A stretch of DNA of 64,000 bases from positions 62,001-126,000 of the forward strand of contig NZ_BCSI01000001.1 in NCBI RefSeq assembly GCF_001570785.1, in the 5' to 3' direction. The position numbers and the translations under genes were made by a program. Origin of the DNA: Dermabacter hominis NBRC 106157. Its GTDB lineage: Bacteria > Actinomycetota > Actinomycetes > Actinomycetales > Dermabacteraceae. Of the stretch, positions 20,600 through 30,127 are shown in pieces. How positions within the stretch are numbered: the stretch's first letter is position 1; each line of letters begins with the position of its first letter. Under the pieces are notes generated by a model that worked only from the letters and a program-made list of their open reading frames with translations, was not told the origin of the DNA and did no database searches.

Positions 20600-21304
20600 A
20601 TGAGTTGGATTGACGGCCCGATGCTGGGCTTTGATACGGAAACCACCGGCACGGATACCGCGAATGATCGCATCGTGACCGCAGCCCTCGTGTTCTCCAC
20701 GGGGCCGGGTCGCGAAGGCGAAACTGTCGCGACGTGGCTCATCAACCCGGGCGTGGAGATTCCCGAGCAGGCCTCGCGCGTGCACGGCATCTCCACGGAA
20801 CACGCGTGCGCCTACGGCATGGAGCCCGCGCCCGCTCTTGAGGAAATAGCGGTGCGCATCGTTGAGTGCCTTGAGCAGGGCGCGCCGATCGTCGCGTTTA
20901 ACGGCGGCTTCGATCTTTCGATCATCGAAGCGGAGCTGAGCCGCAACGGCCTGCCCACGATCGAGGATCGCCTCGGCCGCGCCATCGCGCCTGTCGTCGA
21001 TCCGCTCGTGCTCGATCGCGGGCTGGATCGCTACCGCAAGGGTAAGCGCAACCTGTCGACCCTCATGGAGGTGTACGGGATCGAGGAGCCCGAGGGGAAC
21101 ATGCACACGGCAGATGTCGATGTATCCATGACCCTCGATGTTCTGCGCGCCATGGCCAAGAAGCACACGGTCATTGCCGAAAGCGAACTCGCCGAGCTCC
21201 ATAAGAAGCAAATCGAGCTTCACCGCGCATGGGCCGAAAACTTCATCGACTATCTCAAGCGGCAGGGCAAAACACCAGACGTCAATCCCGTATGGCCTCT
21301 GTAG
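20600..21304 (+). CDS. DEDDh 3'-5' exonuclease (DnaQ-like)
   Basis: The 234-residue protein has the four metal-binding motifs of the DEDDh class: FDTETTG (Asp, Glu), HGIS with FNGGFDLSI (Asp), and HTADVD (His, Asp). It probably trims DNA 3' ends, acting in repair, or as a stand-alone proofreader. It is not fused to a polymerase or to a UvrC-like nuclease. It is not necessarily the replicative epsilon subunit, because actinobacteria carry several such proteins. The guaB3 start follows 10 bases after its stop, so they may be co-transcribed. Confidence 0.88.
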   Translation: MSWIDGPMLGFDTETTGTDTANDRIVTAALVFSTGPGREGETVATWLINPGVEIPEQASRVHGISTEHACAYGMEPAPALEEIAVRIVECLEQGAPIVAFNGGFDLSIIEAELSRNGLPTIEDRLGRAIAPVVDPLVLDRGLDRYRKGKRNLSTLMEVYGIEEPEGNMHTADVDVSMTLDVLRAMAKKHTVIAESELAELHKKQIELHRAWAENFIDYLKRQGKTPDVNPVWPL

Positions 21305-21314
21305 ACTGGAAACC

Positions 21315-22427
21315 GTGCAGAACGAAATCGAAATTGGACGCAATAAGCGAGGCCGTCGCACCTACGGCCTCGACGATGTAGCCGTGGTGCCCTCCCGCCG
21401 CACGCGGGATCCGGAGGATGTCTCAACCTCGTGGCAGGTCGATGCCTACCACTTCGACATCCCGATCTTCGCGGCCCCCATGGATTCCGTGATGAGCCCC
21501 GAAACGGCGATCCAACTCGGCCAGTTCGGCGGGCTCGGCGTGCTCGATCTCGAGGGCCTGTGGACTCGCTACGAGAACCCCACGCCGCTCTTGGAGGAGA
21601 TTGCGCGCCTCGACCCGAAGGATGTTCACCACCGCATCCGCGAGATCTACTCGGAGTCGATCAAGCCGGGCCTCATCCGTGAGCGCATCACGCAGCTACG
21701 CGAGGCCGGCGTGGTCGCGGCTGGTTCCCTTTCGCCGCAGCGCACGCAGGAACACTGGAAGAGCGTTGTCGATGCGGGCGTCGACATCTTCTTCATTCGC
21801 GGCACCACCGTGAGCGCCGAGCACGTCTCGGGCAACCGCGAACCGCTCAACCTCAAGCGCTTCATCTACGAGCTCGACGTCCCCGTCATCGTGGGCGGCT
21901 GCGCAACCTACACAGCGGCCCTCCACCTCATGCGCACGGGTGCGGCGGGCGTTCTCGTGGGCTTCGGCGGTGGAGCAAGCCAGACGACGTGGGAAACCCT
22001 CGGCATTTCGGTGCCGCTCGCCTCCGCCGTCGCGGACGTCGCCGCGGCCCGCAGGGACTACATGGACGAATCGGGCGGCCGCTACGTGCACGTGATCGCC
22101 GACGGTGGCCTCGGCCGTAGCGGTGACATCGTGAAGGCTATCGCGTGCGGGGCCGACGGTCTCATGGTCGGTGCCGCGCTCGCACGAGCCACGGAAGCCC
22201 CCGGCGGCGGCTTCCACTGGGGCAGCGAGGCACACCACCCCACGATGCCGCGCGGTCACCGCGTGGAGGTCGGTCAGGTCGCGCCGCTCGAGCAGATCCT
22301 GTTCGGCCCCGGCCTTTCTGCCGATGGCACCACGAACCTCGTCGGCGCGCTTCGCCACGCGATGGCGACGACCGGCTACACGGACCTCAAGGAATTCCAG
22401 AGGGTTGAGGTCGTGACGACCCGCTAA
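21315..22427 (+). CDS. guaB3: GuaB3-family IMP dehydrogenase-related protein
   Basis: The 370-residue protein belongs to the IMP dehydrogenase/GMP reductase barrel family and lacks CBS domains. It shows IEIGRNKRGRRTYGLDDV at the N-terminus, IPIFAAPMDSVM, and VIADGGLGRSGDIVKAIACGADG for phosphate binding. Where IMP dehydrogenase has its catalytic Cys loop, this protein has GFGGGASQTTW, with no Cys. That is typical of actinobacterial GuaB3. GTG start at 21315. Some GuaB3 proteins from other phyla have been reported as active dehydrogenases, so activity is uncertain here. Confidence 0.9.
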   Translation: MQNEIEIGRNKRGRRTYGLDDVAVVPSRRTRDPEDVSTSWQVDAYHFDIPIFAAPMDSVMSPETAIQLGQFGGLGVLDLEGLWTRYENPTPLLEEIARLDPKDVHHRIREIYSESIKPGLIRERITQLREAGVVAAGSLSPQRTQEHWKSVVDAGVDIFFIRGTTVSAEHVSGNREPLNLKRFIYELDVPVIVGGCATYTAALHLMRTGAAGVLVGFGGGASQTTWETLGISVPLASAVADVAAARRDYMDESGGRYVHVIADGGLGRSGDIVKAIACGADGLMVGAALARATEAPGGGFHWGSEAHHPTMPRGHRVEVGQVAPLEQILFGPGLSADGTTNLVGALRHAMATTGYTDLKEFQRVEVVTTR

Positions 22428-22437
22428 TCTTCGAAAG

Positions 22438-22475
22438 AAAAATGGGGCTCGCCTTTGGTGGCGAGCCCCATTTTT
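22438..22475. terminator. Two-way terminator between guaB3 and ackA
   Basis: A stem of about 16 bp, AAAAATGGGGCTCGCC paired with GGCGAGCCCCATTTTT, has the 6-base loop TTTGGT. A-rich and T-rich flanks allow it to work in both directions for the convergent genes. Confidence 0.95.
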
Positions 22476-22504
22476 GTACGGCAATGTGAGCCGTGTGGAG
22501 GCTG

Positions 22505-23701
22505 TTAGCCGCGCGCAACCGCGAGGGTCTGCTGCGCGATCGCGAGCTCCTCGTTCGTGGGGTACACGAGCACGGTGACCTTCGATTCGGGCGCCGAGAT
22601 GATCCACGGCTCCTTCTTGCGCTGCGCGTTCGCTTCTTCGTCAAGAATGATGCCGAACTCCTCGAGGCCTTCGAGGGCGCTCGAGCGGGCAAGCGAAGCA
22701 TTCTCGCCGATGCCCGCGGTGAACGTGATGACGTCGAGACCACCGAGGATGAAAGCGTAGGCACCCACGTACTTCTTGACGCGGTGGGCCCACATGCCGA
22801 GCGTGAGCTTCGCGTTCTCGTCGCCGGATTCCACGGCGGCGGTGATGTCGCGGAAGTCGCTCATTCCGAGCTGGCCCATGAGGCCCGACTTCTTGTTGAG
22901 CAGCGTGTCGACCTCGGCGGGATCCATGCCGGCCTGGCGGCTGAGGAGCGCATACACCGACGGGTCGATGTCGCCCGAGCGGGTGCCCATGACGAGGCCC
23001 TCGAGCGGGGTGAGTCCCATCGAGGTATCAACGGGCTTGCCGTTCTTGACGGCGGAGGCAGAAGCGCCGTTGCCGAGGTGCAGGACGATCTGGCGGAGAT
23101 CCTCGCCTTCGCGGCCGAGGAATCCCGGCACGCGAGAGGAAATGAACTCGTGGGAGGTGCCGTGTGCACCATAGCGGCGAATCTTGTACTGCTCGGCGAT
23201 CTCCTTGTTGATCGCATACGTGTATGCCTCGGGCGGAAGCTGCGTGAAGAACGACGTGTCGAAAACGACGACGTGGGGAAGGTTCGGCAGGAGCGCGCGT
23301 GCACCGTTGATGCCGTCCACCGCCGCGTAGTTGTGCAGGGGAGCGAGGGCACCGAGTTCGTGGATCTGGTCGCGGACCTCGTCAGTGACGAGGGTGGCTT
23401 CGGGGAACACCGCGCCGCCCTGGACAACGCGGTGGCCAACGGCGCTCACGGTCTCCTCGGTCAGCTCAACGCCAACCTTCGCGAAGAGCTCCTCGACGAC
23501 CTGCATGCCCTTAACGTGGTCGGGAATCGCGCCTTCCCACGTTTCTTCCTTGTCTCCGGCCTCGATCGACGCGTTGCCCGTGGGCAGCGTGATGCGCTCG
23601 ACGATGCCGGACGCGGTCACGTGATTCGAGGTCGGGTCGATGAGCTGGAATTTAATCGAACTCGAACCCGAGTTGATCACGAGAACGTTGCTGTTGGTCA
23701 C
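22505..23701 (-). CDS. ackA: Acetate kinase
   Basis: This enzyme interconverts acetyl phosphate plus ADP and acetate plus ATP, giving ATP in fermentation. The 398-residue protein has VLVINSGSSSIKFQL, GHRVVQGG, VFDTSFF, RRYGAHGTSHEF, HLGNGASASAV and MGTRSGDIDPSV, all standard. The start is GTG at 23701 with GGAGA four bases upstream. It follows pta after 38 bases on the same strand. Confidence 0.97.
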   Translation of the reverse strand: MTNSNVLVINSGSSSIKFQLIDPTSNHVTASGIVERITLPTGNASIEAGDKEETWEGAIPDHVKGMQVVEELFAKVGVELTEETVSAVGHRVVQGGAVFPEATLVTDEVRDQIHELGALAPLHNYAAVDGINGARALLPNLPHVVVFDTSFFTQLPPEAYTYAINKEIAEQYKIRRYGAHGTSHEFISSRVPGFLGREGEDLRQIVLHLGNGASASAVKNGKPVDTSMGLTPLEGLVMGTRSGDIDPSVYALLSRQAGMDPAEVDTLLNKKSGLMGQLGMSDFRDITAAVESGDENAKLTLGMWAHRVKKYVGAYAFILGGLDVITFTAGIGENASLARSSALEGLEEFGIILDEEANAQRKKEPWIISAPESKVTVLVYPTNEELAIAQQTLAVARG

Positions 23702-23739
23702 GGTTTCTCCGTTCGTAGTCAGGTGGGGCGTCTCGCCCG

Positions 23740-25800
23740 TCAGTTCTGGTTCTGCGCCTGGATCGCGGTGATCACGACGGTGTTGATGATGTCCTCGACG
23801 AGCGCGCCGCGCGAAAGGTCGTTGACAGGCTTGTTGAGTCCCTGCAGGACGGGGCCGATCGCGATCGCTCCGGCGGAGCGCTGCACTGCCTTGTACGTGT
23901 TGTTACCGGTGTTGAGATCGGGGAACACGAACACGGTCGCGCGGCCAGCAACGGCCGAATCGGGAAGCTTGGTCTTCGCGACCGAGGCGTCCACGGCGGC
24001 GTCGTACTGGATGGGGCCCTCGACGTTCAGGTCGGGGTGGTTTTCCTTCACGAGCGCGGTCGCCTCACGAACCTTGTCGACGTCGGCCCCCGAACCGCTT
24101 GTGCCCGTCGAGTACGAGAGCATCGCAATCCGCGGATCCACGCCGAACTGGTCTGCCGTTGCGGCGGACTGAGCGGCGATGTCGGCGAGCTGCTCGGCGG
24201 TCGGGTCAGGGTTCACGGCGCAGTCGCCGTACACGAGAACGCGATCCTCGAGCGCCATGAGGAACACGGAGGAGACGACCTTCGCGCCCGGCTTCGTCTT
24301 GATGATCTGAAGCGCGGGGCGGATCGTGTGGGCAGTCGAGTTGACCGCGCCGGAGACCATGCCGTCGGCGTAGCCCATGTGGACCATCATCGTCCCGAAG
24401 TAGGAGACGTCCTGAACGGTGTCTCGCGCCTGATCGAGGGTCACGCCCTTCTTTGCGCGAAGACGCGCAAACTCTTCGGCAAACTTCTCGACGAGCTCTT
24501 CATCGTGCGGGGACACGATGCGGGCTTCGGCGATGTCGTGGCCGAGCTGTGCAGCCTTCTGACGGATCGCGGTCTCGTCTCCAAGAAGCACGAGGTTTGC
24601 AACGCCGCGGCTGAGGATCGCCTCGGCGGCTGCGATGATGCGCGGCTCATCGCCCTCGGGAAGCACGATCGTCTTCTTTTCACCCTGCGCGCGGGCAATG
24701 AGGTCGAACTGGAACATCATCGGTGTCACGACGTCGCTCTTTGCGAGGTTGAGCGCCGAAATGAGTTCGGTCATCGCGAAATTTTCGGCGACGAGACGGC
24801 GGGCCGCATCGATCTTTTGCGGCGTCGAGGTGAGCTTGCCGTCGATGTTGCTCGCGGCAACGGCGGCCTCGAAGGTATTCTCCTCCGTCACGATGATCGG
24901 CAGGTCACCCGTGCCGAGGGCCTTGATTTCCTCGGGAAGGTCGTAACCGCCCGTGAGCACGAGCGAGCTGAGCGACGGGAACGTGCCCGACTGCTGCGAC
25001 ATGAGGATGCCCTGGATGAGATCGTAGCGATCGCCGGGGGCGATCACGGTGCTCGACTCGTGGAGGTTCTTGAGCACATTCGGAAGGCCCATCGCGGCCA
25101 CGACGATGTCGAGCGCAACGCGCTCGAGAAGCTCCGGCGCACCCTGGACGACCGTGCCGTTTACGGCGTCCTTGATAGCGTTCACGCTCGGCGAGTACAC
25201 GATGTCCGATTCGGGAAGGGCAGCGGTGATCACGCCTTCGGGAAGAACCTTCGCGATCTCTTCGCGGCTTGCGGGCAGGTCCTCGTCCGCGGCGCGGTTG
25301 ATGACGACGGCGACGGGGGTCGCGTGGTTCTGGGCGAACTCGTGGAAGGCGATCTGGGCGACCGTTGCGGCCTGCTGCGGATCGCGGCGGCGGGCGCTGA
25401 CGACCAGCACAACCGGCGCGCCGATATTCGCGGCCACGGAAGCGTTGAAGGCGAGCTCGGTGGGGTTTGCGAGACCGTTGTAGTCAGAGCCGAGAACGAG
25501 CACCGCTTGGTACTTCTCGCGCAGCTCCTGATAGCGGCGCATGATCTCTTCCTGCGCCTTTTCGGGATTGGAGTTCACGAGGTCGTAGGTGACGCCGAGT
25601 GCTTCGTCGTAGCCCTGGCTAATGCCCGGGTGCGAAGTAAGGAGTTCAACGGCGGCGTCACGCTCGTGGCGCGAATCGATGATCGGCCGGAACACGGCGA
25701 CGTTCTCTGACGTAGCGACGAGGGCTTCAAGGAGGCCGAGGGCAACGGTGGACTTGCCGGAGCGTCCTTCTGACGAGGTTACATACACACTGTGAGACAC
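23740..25800 (-). CDS. pta: Phosphate acetyltransferase, long two-domain form
   Basis: The enzyme converts acetyl-CoA plus phosphate to acetyl phosphate. The 686-residue protein has a BioD-like P-loop domain first (TSSEGRSGKSTVALGL), then a DRTGG-like middle domain (about 210-330), and a C-terminal catalytic domain with LPEGDEPRI, MVHMGYADGMVSGAV, LSYSTGTSGSG and GPIQYDAAVD. This is the long form also found in E. coli. I chose GTG at 25800 because SHSVYVTSSEG is the usual N-terminus. A TTG at 25845 would add 15 residues without support. It is the first gene of pta-ackA. Confidence 0.94.
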   Translation of the reverse strand: MSHSVYVTSSEGRSGKSTVALGLLEALVATSENVAVFRPIIDSRHERDAAVELLTSHPGISQGYDEALGVTYDLVNSNPEKAQEEIMRRYQELREKYQAVLVLGSDYNGLANPTELAFNASVAANIGAPVVLVVSARRRDPQQAATVAQIAFHEFAQNHATPVAVVINRAADEDLPASREEIAKVLPEGVITAALPESDIVYSPSVNAIKDAVNGTVVQGAPELLERVALDIVVAAMGLPNVLKNLHESSTVIAPGDRYDLIQGILMSQQSGTFPSLSSLVLTGGYDLPEEIKALGTGDLPIIVTEENTFEAAVAASNIDGKLTSTPQKIDAARRLVAENFAMTELISALNLAKSDVVTPMMFQFDLIARAQGEKKTIVLPEGDEPRIIAAAEAILSRGVANLVLLGDETAIRQKAAQLGHDIAEARIVSPHDEELVEKFAEEFARLRAKKGVTLDQARDTVQDVSYFGTMMVHMGYADGMVSGAVNSTAHTIRPALQIIKTKPGAKVVSSVFLMALEDRVLVYGDCAVNPDPTAEQLADIAAQSAATADQFGVDPRIAMLSYSTGTSGSGADVDKVREATALVKENHPDLNVEGPIQYDAAVDASVAKTKLPDSAVAGRATVFVFPDLNTGNNTYKAVQRSAGAIAIGPVLQGLNKPVNDLSRGALVEDIINTVVITAIQAQNQN

Positions 25801-25882
25801 GCTTTCTAGGATAGGGCGAGCAGTTGGACGCTGCCCGGGAACCAAGGGCCCACTCGTTCAATCTCACGCCTACACTTAAGGA

Positions 25883-26734
25883 ATGCTTCGCGTCGCTCTC
25901 CGCCCCAAGTTCCTGGGCCTACTCGCCCTCATGGCAACAGCGACCCTCGTGTGCGGTCTCCTCGCGAACTGGCAGTTCGAGCGAGCAACGCGAGCCCTCG
26001 ACGCCCGCGATGAAACGCAATCCGCCGCGCCCGTCCCGATCGAGGAGCTCATGGACGCGCACGCACCCGTCACAAACGCGGTCCAGGGGCGTCTCGCGTC
26101 ATTCACGGGGGAGTTCGTGCCCTCGGAGCAAGTGCTCGTGCCCGGCCGCGAGATCGACGGCCACGACGCCGCCGTCGTCGTCACAAACGCACGCATCACC
26201 AAAGGGCCGCTTCGCGGCACATCCATCCCCGTCGCGCGCGGTTACACGACCGCCCCCTCGAGCGAATGGGGTACCCTTCCCGAGCCGCCCACCGGCTCGC
26301 ATGAAATAGTCGTGCGCCTCGAGGCCTCCGAGGAGGCGAGCGGCACCGTGCGCCACGAGGGCGATGGGGGCGTGGCGACCGTCGGAACGCTTTCCTCCAC
26401 CCTGCTCGTGAACGTGTGGGAGGGGCCCATGCTCGCCGGGTACGGGGCCCTCACGAACGAGGCGCGTCAGTACATGGCCGGGCCGGGGGAGTCCGACGGT
26501 GCGAGCGCAACCGCTGCGGACGCGTGGCGCGACCTCGGGCCGCTTCCCGCCGCACAGTCGAGCTTCACTAGTGGCCTCAACCTCCAAAACTTCGGATACA
26601 TGCTCCAGTGGATCCTCTTCGGCGTGTTTTTCCTCTACATCTGGTGGCGAAGCGTGCGCTCCACCTACCTTGATGAGCAGGCTGAGCGTAGGCTCGAACT
26701 CGAATCGCGGCTCGCCGGCGAAACCTCGGACTAG
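25883..26734 (+). CDS. SURF1-family protein
   Basis: SURF1 proteins help to assemble cytochrome c oxidase. The 283-residue protein has the family layout: an N-terminal membrane segment (LGLLALMATATLVCGLLANW) followed by a QFERA-type motif, an extracytoplasmic domain of about 200 residues with LVPGREIDG and a PVARGYT block, and a second membrane segment (FGYMLQWILFGVFFLYIWW). Two copies of the 9-mer (26378 and 26492) lie in the extracytoplasmic domain, one in the Gly/Ser/Ala-rich segment GPGESDGASATAAD. The AAGGA upstream nearly touches the ATG. Confidence 0.85.
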   Translation: MLRVALRPKFLGLLALMATATLVCGLLANWQFERATRALDARDETQSAAPVPIEELMDAHAPVTNAVQGRLASFTGEFVPSEQVLVPGREIDGHDAAVVVTNARITKGPLRGTSIPVARGYTTAPSSEWGTLPEPPTGSHEIVVRLEASEEASGTVRHEGDGGVATVGTLSSTLLVNVWEGPMLAGYGALTNEARQYMAGPGESDGASATAADAWRDLGPLPAAQSSFTSGLNLQNFGYMLQWILFGVFFLYIWWRSVRSTYLDEQAERRLELESRLAGETSD

Positions 26735-26769
26735 CCGCCACCGCCCCAACCATGCCGCAAGGAGGCCCC

Positions 26770-27150
26770 GTGGCTCGCAAGCCGCTCAATGACACTCAAA
26801 TCCGCACGTCGATGGCCCGCTTCCGGGTCGCCTCGATCGTGGAAGGTATCGCGCTGCTCGTGCTCGTCGCGATCATGATCATGCGCTACCTCGTGTACGG
26901 GGGCCAGAGCGATCTGTGGGCGACGATTTCAAAGACGTGGAGCCCCATCCACGGCCTCATCTACATGATCTACGTCGTGCTCGCCTTCGACCTGTGGAGC
27001 AAAATGCGCTGGGGCCTCGAACGGATGCTCCTGCTCATGTTCTTCGGCGTGATTCCCGTGCTGAGCTTCTTCGGCGAGCGCTGGACCCACGCCAAAGTCG
27101 AGCGCGATCTCGCCGAGCGCCCCACACTCGGCGATGCGGCGGACCAGTAG
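26770..27150 (+). CDS. DUF3817-family membrane protein
   Basis: The 126-residue protein has three membrane segments ([32 protein letters not shown] and [18 protein letters not shown]) and the conserved pattern FRVASIVEG at the start. This matches the actinobacterial DUF3817 family, whose function is unknown. I chose GTG at 26770 because AAGGAGG lies four bases upstream; an ATG at 26752 precedes that site. It lies between the SURF1 gene and guaA, all on the plus strand. Confidence 0.85.
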   Translation: MARKPLNDTQIRTSMARFRVASIVEGIALLVLVAIMIMRYLVYGGQSDLWATISKTWSPIHGLIYMIYVVLAFDLWSKMRWGLERMLLLMFFGVIPVLSFFGERWTHAKVERDLAERPTLGDAADQ

Positions 27151-27175
27151 TACGCGCATTAGGATGGAGAGCGTG

Positions 27176-28780
27176 ATGAACGACAACCAGCTCAGCACCC
27201 AGCAAGACCCGGTCCTCGTCGTCGATTTTGGTGCGCAATACGCGCAGCTCATCGCGCGCCGGGTCCGCGAAGCGAACATTTACTCCGAGGTCGTCCCGAA
27301 CTCGATGAGCGCGAGCGAAATCCTCGCGAAGAACCCCAAAGCGCTCATCCTCTCCGGCGGCCCCAGCTCCGTGTATGCCGACGGCGCTCCGAAGCTCGAC
27401 CCCGCGCTCCTCGAGGCGGGTATTCCGGTACTCGGCCTGTGCTACGGCTTCCAGGCGATCGCGCAGGCCCTCGGCGGGACGGTCGCCCCTACGGGCACCC
27501 GCGAGTACGGCGCGACCCTGCTCACTGAAATTCAGGGCGATTCCGTTCTGCTTGCCGATCAAGACCTCAACCAGAACGTGTGGATGAGCCACGGCGACAG
27601 CGTTCACGAAGCGCCCGAAGGCTTCGACGTGATCGCCGTTTCGGCGGGCTCGCCCGTTGCCGCATTCGAGAATCGCGAACGGCGCATCTTCGGCGTCCAG
27701 TGGCACCCCGAAGTCAAGCACTCCGAGCGCGGCCAAGAAATCCTCGAGAACTTCCTCTACCGCGGCGCCGGCATCAAGCCCGAATGGACGATGTCCAACG
27801 TCATCGACGAACAGGTCGAGCTGATCCGCGCCCAGATCGGTGAAGACGGCACCGCCATCTGCGCCCTGAGCGGCGGCGTCGACTCCGCCGTTGCCGCGGC
27901 CCTCGTCCAGCGTGCGATCGGCGATCGCCTCACGTGCGTGTACGTCAACCACGGCCTCATGCGCCTTCGCGAATCCGAAGAAATTGAGCGCGCCTTCAGC
28001 GGCTCAACGGGCGGCGCGAAACTCGTCGTGGTCGACGCCGAAGAACGCTTCCTCACCGCGCTCGCGGGCGTCACCGACCCCGAGCAAAAACGCAAGATCA
28101 TCGGCCGTGAGTTCATCCGTGTATTCGAGCAGGCGCAGGAAGACATTCTGCGCGAGCAGGGTGTTGTTGACGGCGACCAGGCTCGCCGCAAAGCCTTCCT
28201 CGTGCAGGGCACGCTCTATCCCGACGTTGTGGAGTCGGGCGGCGGCGACGGCACGTCCAACATCAAGAGCCACCACAACGTCGGTGGGCTTCCCGACGAT
28301 TTGACCTTCGAACTTGTGGAGCCGCTTCGCCAGCTGTTCAAGGATGAAGTGCGCACCGTCGGCACCCAGCTCGGCCTGCCCGACGAAATCGTGTGGCGCC
28401 AGCCGTTCCCCGGCCCGGGCCTCGGCATTCGCATCATCGGCGAGATCACGAAGGAGCGACTCGATACCCTCCGCGCCGCCGACGCTATCGCCCGCGAAGA
28501 GATGACCCTCGCTGGCCTCGACCGCGACATTTGGCAGTGCCCCGTCGTGCTCCTCGCCGACGTGCGCTCCGTTGGCGTGCAGGGCGACCACCGCACGTAC
28601 GGCCACCCCATTGTTCTTCGACCGGTGACGTCGGACGACGCAATGACCGCCGACTGGGCGAAGGTTCCCTACGATGTTCTGTCGAAAATCTCGACGCGCA
28701 TCACGAACGAGGTTGATGGCATTAACCGCGTAACCCTCGATGTGACGAGCAAGCCGCCGGGCACGATCGAGTGGGAGTGA
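27176..28780 (+). CDS. guaA: GMP synthase (glutamine-hydrolysing)
   Basis: The enzyme aminates XMP to GMP using glutamine and ATP. The 534-residue protein has three parts: a class I glutamine amidotransferase domain ([22 protein letters not shown] with the nucleophile Cys, and VQWHPEV), an ATP-pyrophosphatase domain ([14 protein letters not shown]), and the dimerisation domain ([12 protein letters not shown] and the end KPPGTIEWE). ATG at 27176 has GGAGA seven bases upstream; GTG at 27173 is close and also possible. Confidence 0.97.
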   Translation: MNDNQLSTQQDPVLVVDFGAQYAQLIARRVREANIYSEVVPNSMSASEILAKNPKALILSGGPSSVYADGAPKLDPALLEAGIPVLGLCYGFQAIAQALGGTVAPTGTREYGATLLTEIQGDSVLLADQDLNQNVWMSHGDSVHEAPEGFDVIAVSAGSPVAAFENRERRIFGVQWHPEVKHSERGQEILENFLYRGAGIKPEWTMSNVIDEQVELIRAQIGEDGTAICALSGGVDSAVAAALVQRAIGDRLTCVYVNHGLMRLRESEEIERAFSGSTGGAKLVVVDAEERFLTALAGVTDPEQKRKIIGREFIRVFEQAQEDILREQGVVDGDQARRKAFLVQGTLYPDVVESGGGDGTSNIKSHHNVGGLPDDLTFELVEPLRQLFKDEVRTVGTQLGLPDEIVWRQPFPGPGLGIRIIGEITKERLDTLRAADAIAREEMTLAGLDRDIWQCPVVLLADVRSVGVQGDHRTYGHPIVLRPVTSDDAMTADWAKVPYDVLSKISTRITNEVDGINRVTLDVTSKPPGTIEWE

Positions 28781-28795
28781 TCCCGTGGTAGTAGA

Positions 28796-28825
28796 GGGCC
28801 CGCTCCTATGGGGAGCGGGCCCTTT
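28796..28825 (+). terminator. Terminator after guaA
   Basis: A perfect 11-bp stem GGGCCCGCTCC/GGAGCGGGCCC with a 5-base loop, followed by TTT, starts 15 bases after the guaA stop. Confidence 0.88.
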
Positions 28826-28948
28826 GCCATGCCCAGGGGGAGTTTCCCCGACCAGCGCATTGGGGAGCCTTGTAGTCGACTTTCCTTGGCTCCGGGTCCC
28901 TGGGCTACCGGGGGTCGCCTCGTTGCCCACTTTCCGCCGTCTCTTCTC

Positions 28949-29015
28949 GAAGGTGGTGAAAAATCGCCACCTCACGTTGATATCTGGACCTCCGACGCCG
29001 TTTTTCACCACTTCC
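28949..29015. repeat. Intergenic palindrome, family R3, copy a
   Basis: The left arm GAAGGTGGTGAAAAATCGCC pairs imperfectly with a right arm that reads GGAAGTGGTGAAAAACGGCG on the other strand; about 28 unpaired bases lie between. The same ends recur at 38229-38295. It lies between the guaA terminator and the convergent acetyltransferase gene. Confidence 0.7.
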
Positions 29016-29087
29016 GCAGGGAAGAAGACGGCCGCGGGGTGAGGGAAGAAGGAGCCCGCAGGGTGAGGGGTGGGGCGGTGCGAGGGG

Positions 29088-30077
29088 CTAGAGAGTGATT
29101 TCCTTGTGCCACGTCTCCTTGAGGAAATCCTGGCGCCAATTCATCTTCTCGTAGGCGAGATTTGCCCCCGTGGGAGAATCGGCGTCCACAAAGAGCTCCC
29201 CCCGGCCATAGCCATGTTCCATGGCAAGCAGGTAGAACGCATCGAGCAGCGCGTGCGCCGCTCCCTTGCCGCGGCCCTCGCGCGTCACGCCGAGATACTC
29301 CACGTGGGCCGTCTTCGACTCGGGAAGCCACGACGTCATGAGCGTGCCGATCACCATCGGTGCCGAACCATCCGCGGGAACGAGCTCAGCCAAAAGGTCG
29401 CGGTCCCACTCGTGATGCGCATACAGATCTGTGCGCTCGCACCACTCGTCGAAGCTCTCCTCGAAATGATTGAAGTGATCCTCAAAAGCATGCTCAAGAG
29501 CAGCGTGGGCAGCGCGGCGATCCTCAACGTCGGCAAGGGTGCGAACGCGAACATTTGCAGCCACGCGGGGAGCCAGGGAAGCGTCGGACTCCCGATCGTG
29601 AATTTCCTGCACACGCGCGGGGATGTCCTGGTCCATCACCACCCAGGTGCGCGCTTTCGTAAAGCCGGCGTCAGCGAGAGCCTCCGCGCGGATAAAATCA
29701 CCCGGGCCGACCTCCGTGACGATCACGAAGCCCTCCTCGCCGCGCTTCTCGCCAAGCATGCGGGCCTGCTTCTCGATCCACTCCAGGCAGCGCGCGGCAT
29801 GCGCGATATAGAGTTCATCGCCACGACGCACAGCCCACTTCGCATCGATGCGACCCCGAGCGTGATCGTGCACCATCGCGTACGCCACAACCGGTGCCGG
29901 TTCCTCGCCAGAATCGCGTGATTCGCGAACCACCATTGCAGGGTGTCCCGCCTCAATAGTGTTGATGAGGTCGGTGCCGTCGAACACCTCGGAAGGATCA
30001 GAGGCGCGCAAAAGATCCCTAGCAATAAGGGCGATAGCGGGGTAATCGGCGGGGGTGGGAGTATCGACGAAAGCCAT
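29088..30077 (-). CDS. GNAT-family N-acetyltransferase with two GNAT-like halves
   Basis: The 329-residue protein looks like a tandem GNAT. The second half has the acetyl-CoA-binding pattern VEYLGVTREGRGKGAAHALL, and the first half is degenerate. Mycothiol synthase (MshD) has the same tandem layout and similar size, but the match is too general to assign that role. The substrate is unknown. The gene is single and convergent with guaA. Confidence 0.8.
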   Translation of the reverse strand: MAFVDTPTPADYPAIALIARDLLRASDPSEVFDGTDLINTIEAGHPAMVVRESRDSGEEPAPVVAYAMVHDHARGRIDAKWAVRRGDELYIAHAARCLEWIEKQARMLGEKRGEEGFVIVTEVGPGDFIRAEALADAGFTKARTWVVMDQDIPARVQEIHDRESDASLAPRVAANVRVRTLADVEDRRAAHAALEHAFEDHFNHFEESFDEWCERTDLYAHHEWDRDLLAELVPADGSAPMVIGTLMTSWLPESKTAHVEYLGVTREGRGKGAAHALLDAFYLLAMEHGYGRGELFVDADSPTGANLAYEKMNWRQDFLKETWHKEITL

Positions 30078-30127
30078 GGCTTCAGCCTAGAGCAAAGACC
30101 TGCACCAAAACTGTGTTGAAAAGTCCA

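Noticed and set aside
29088-30077. Firm assignment of the GNAT protein as mycothiol synthase
   Set aside because: Tandem layout fits, but the residues seen are only general GNAT motifs, so the substrate is left open.
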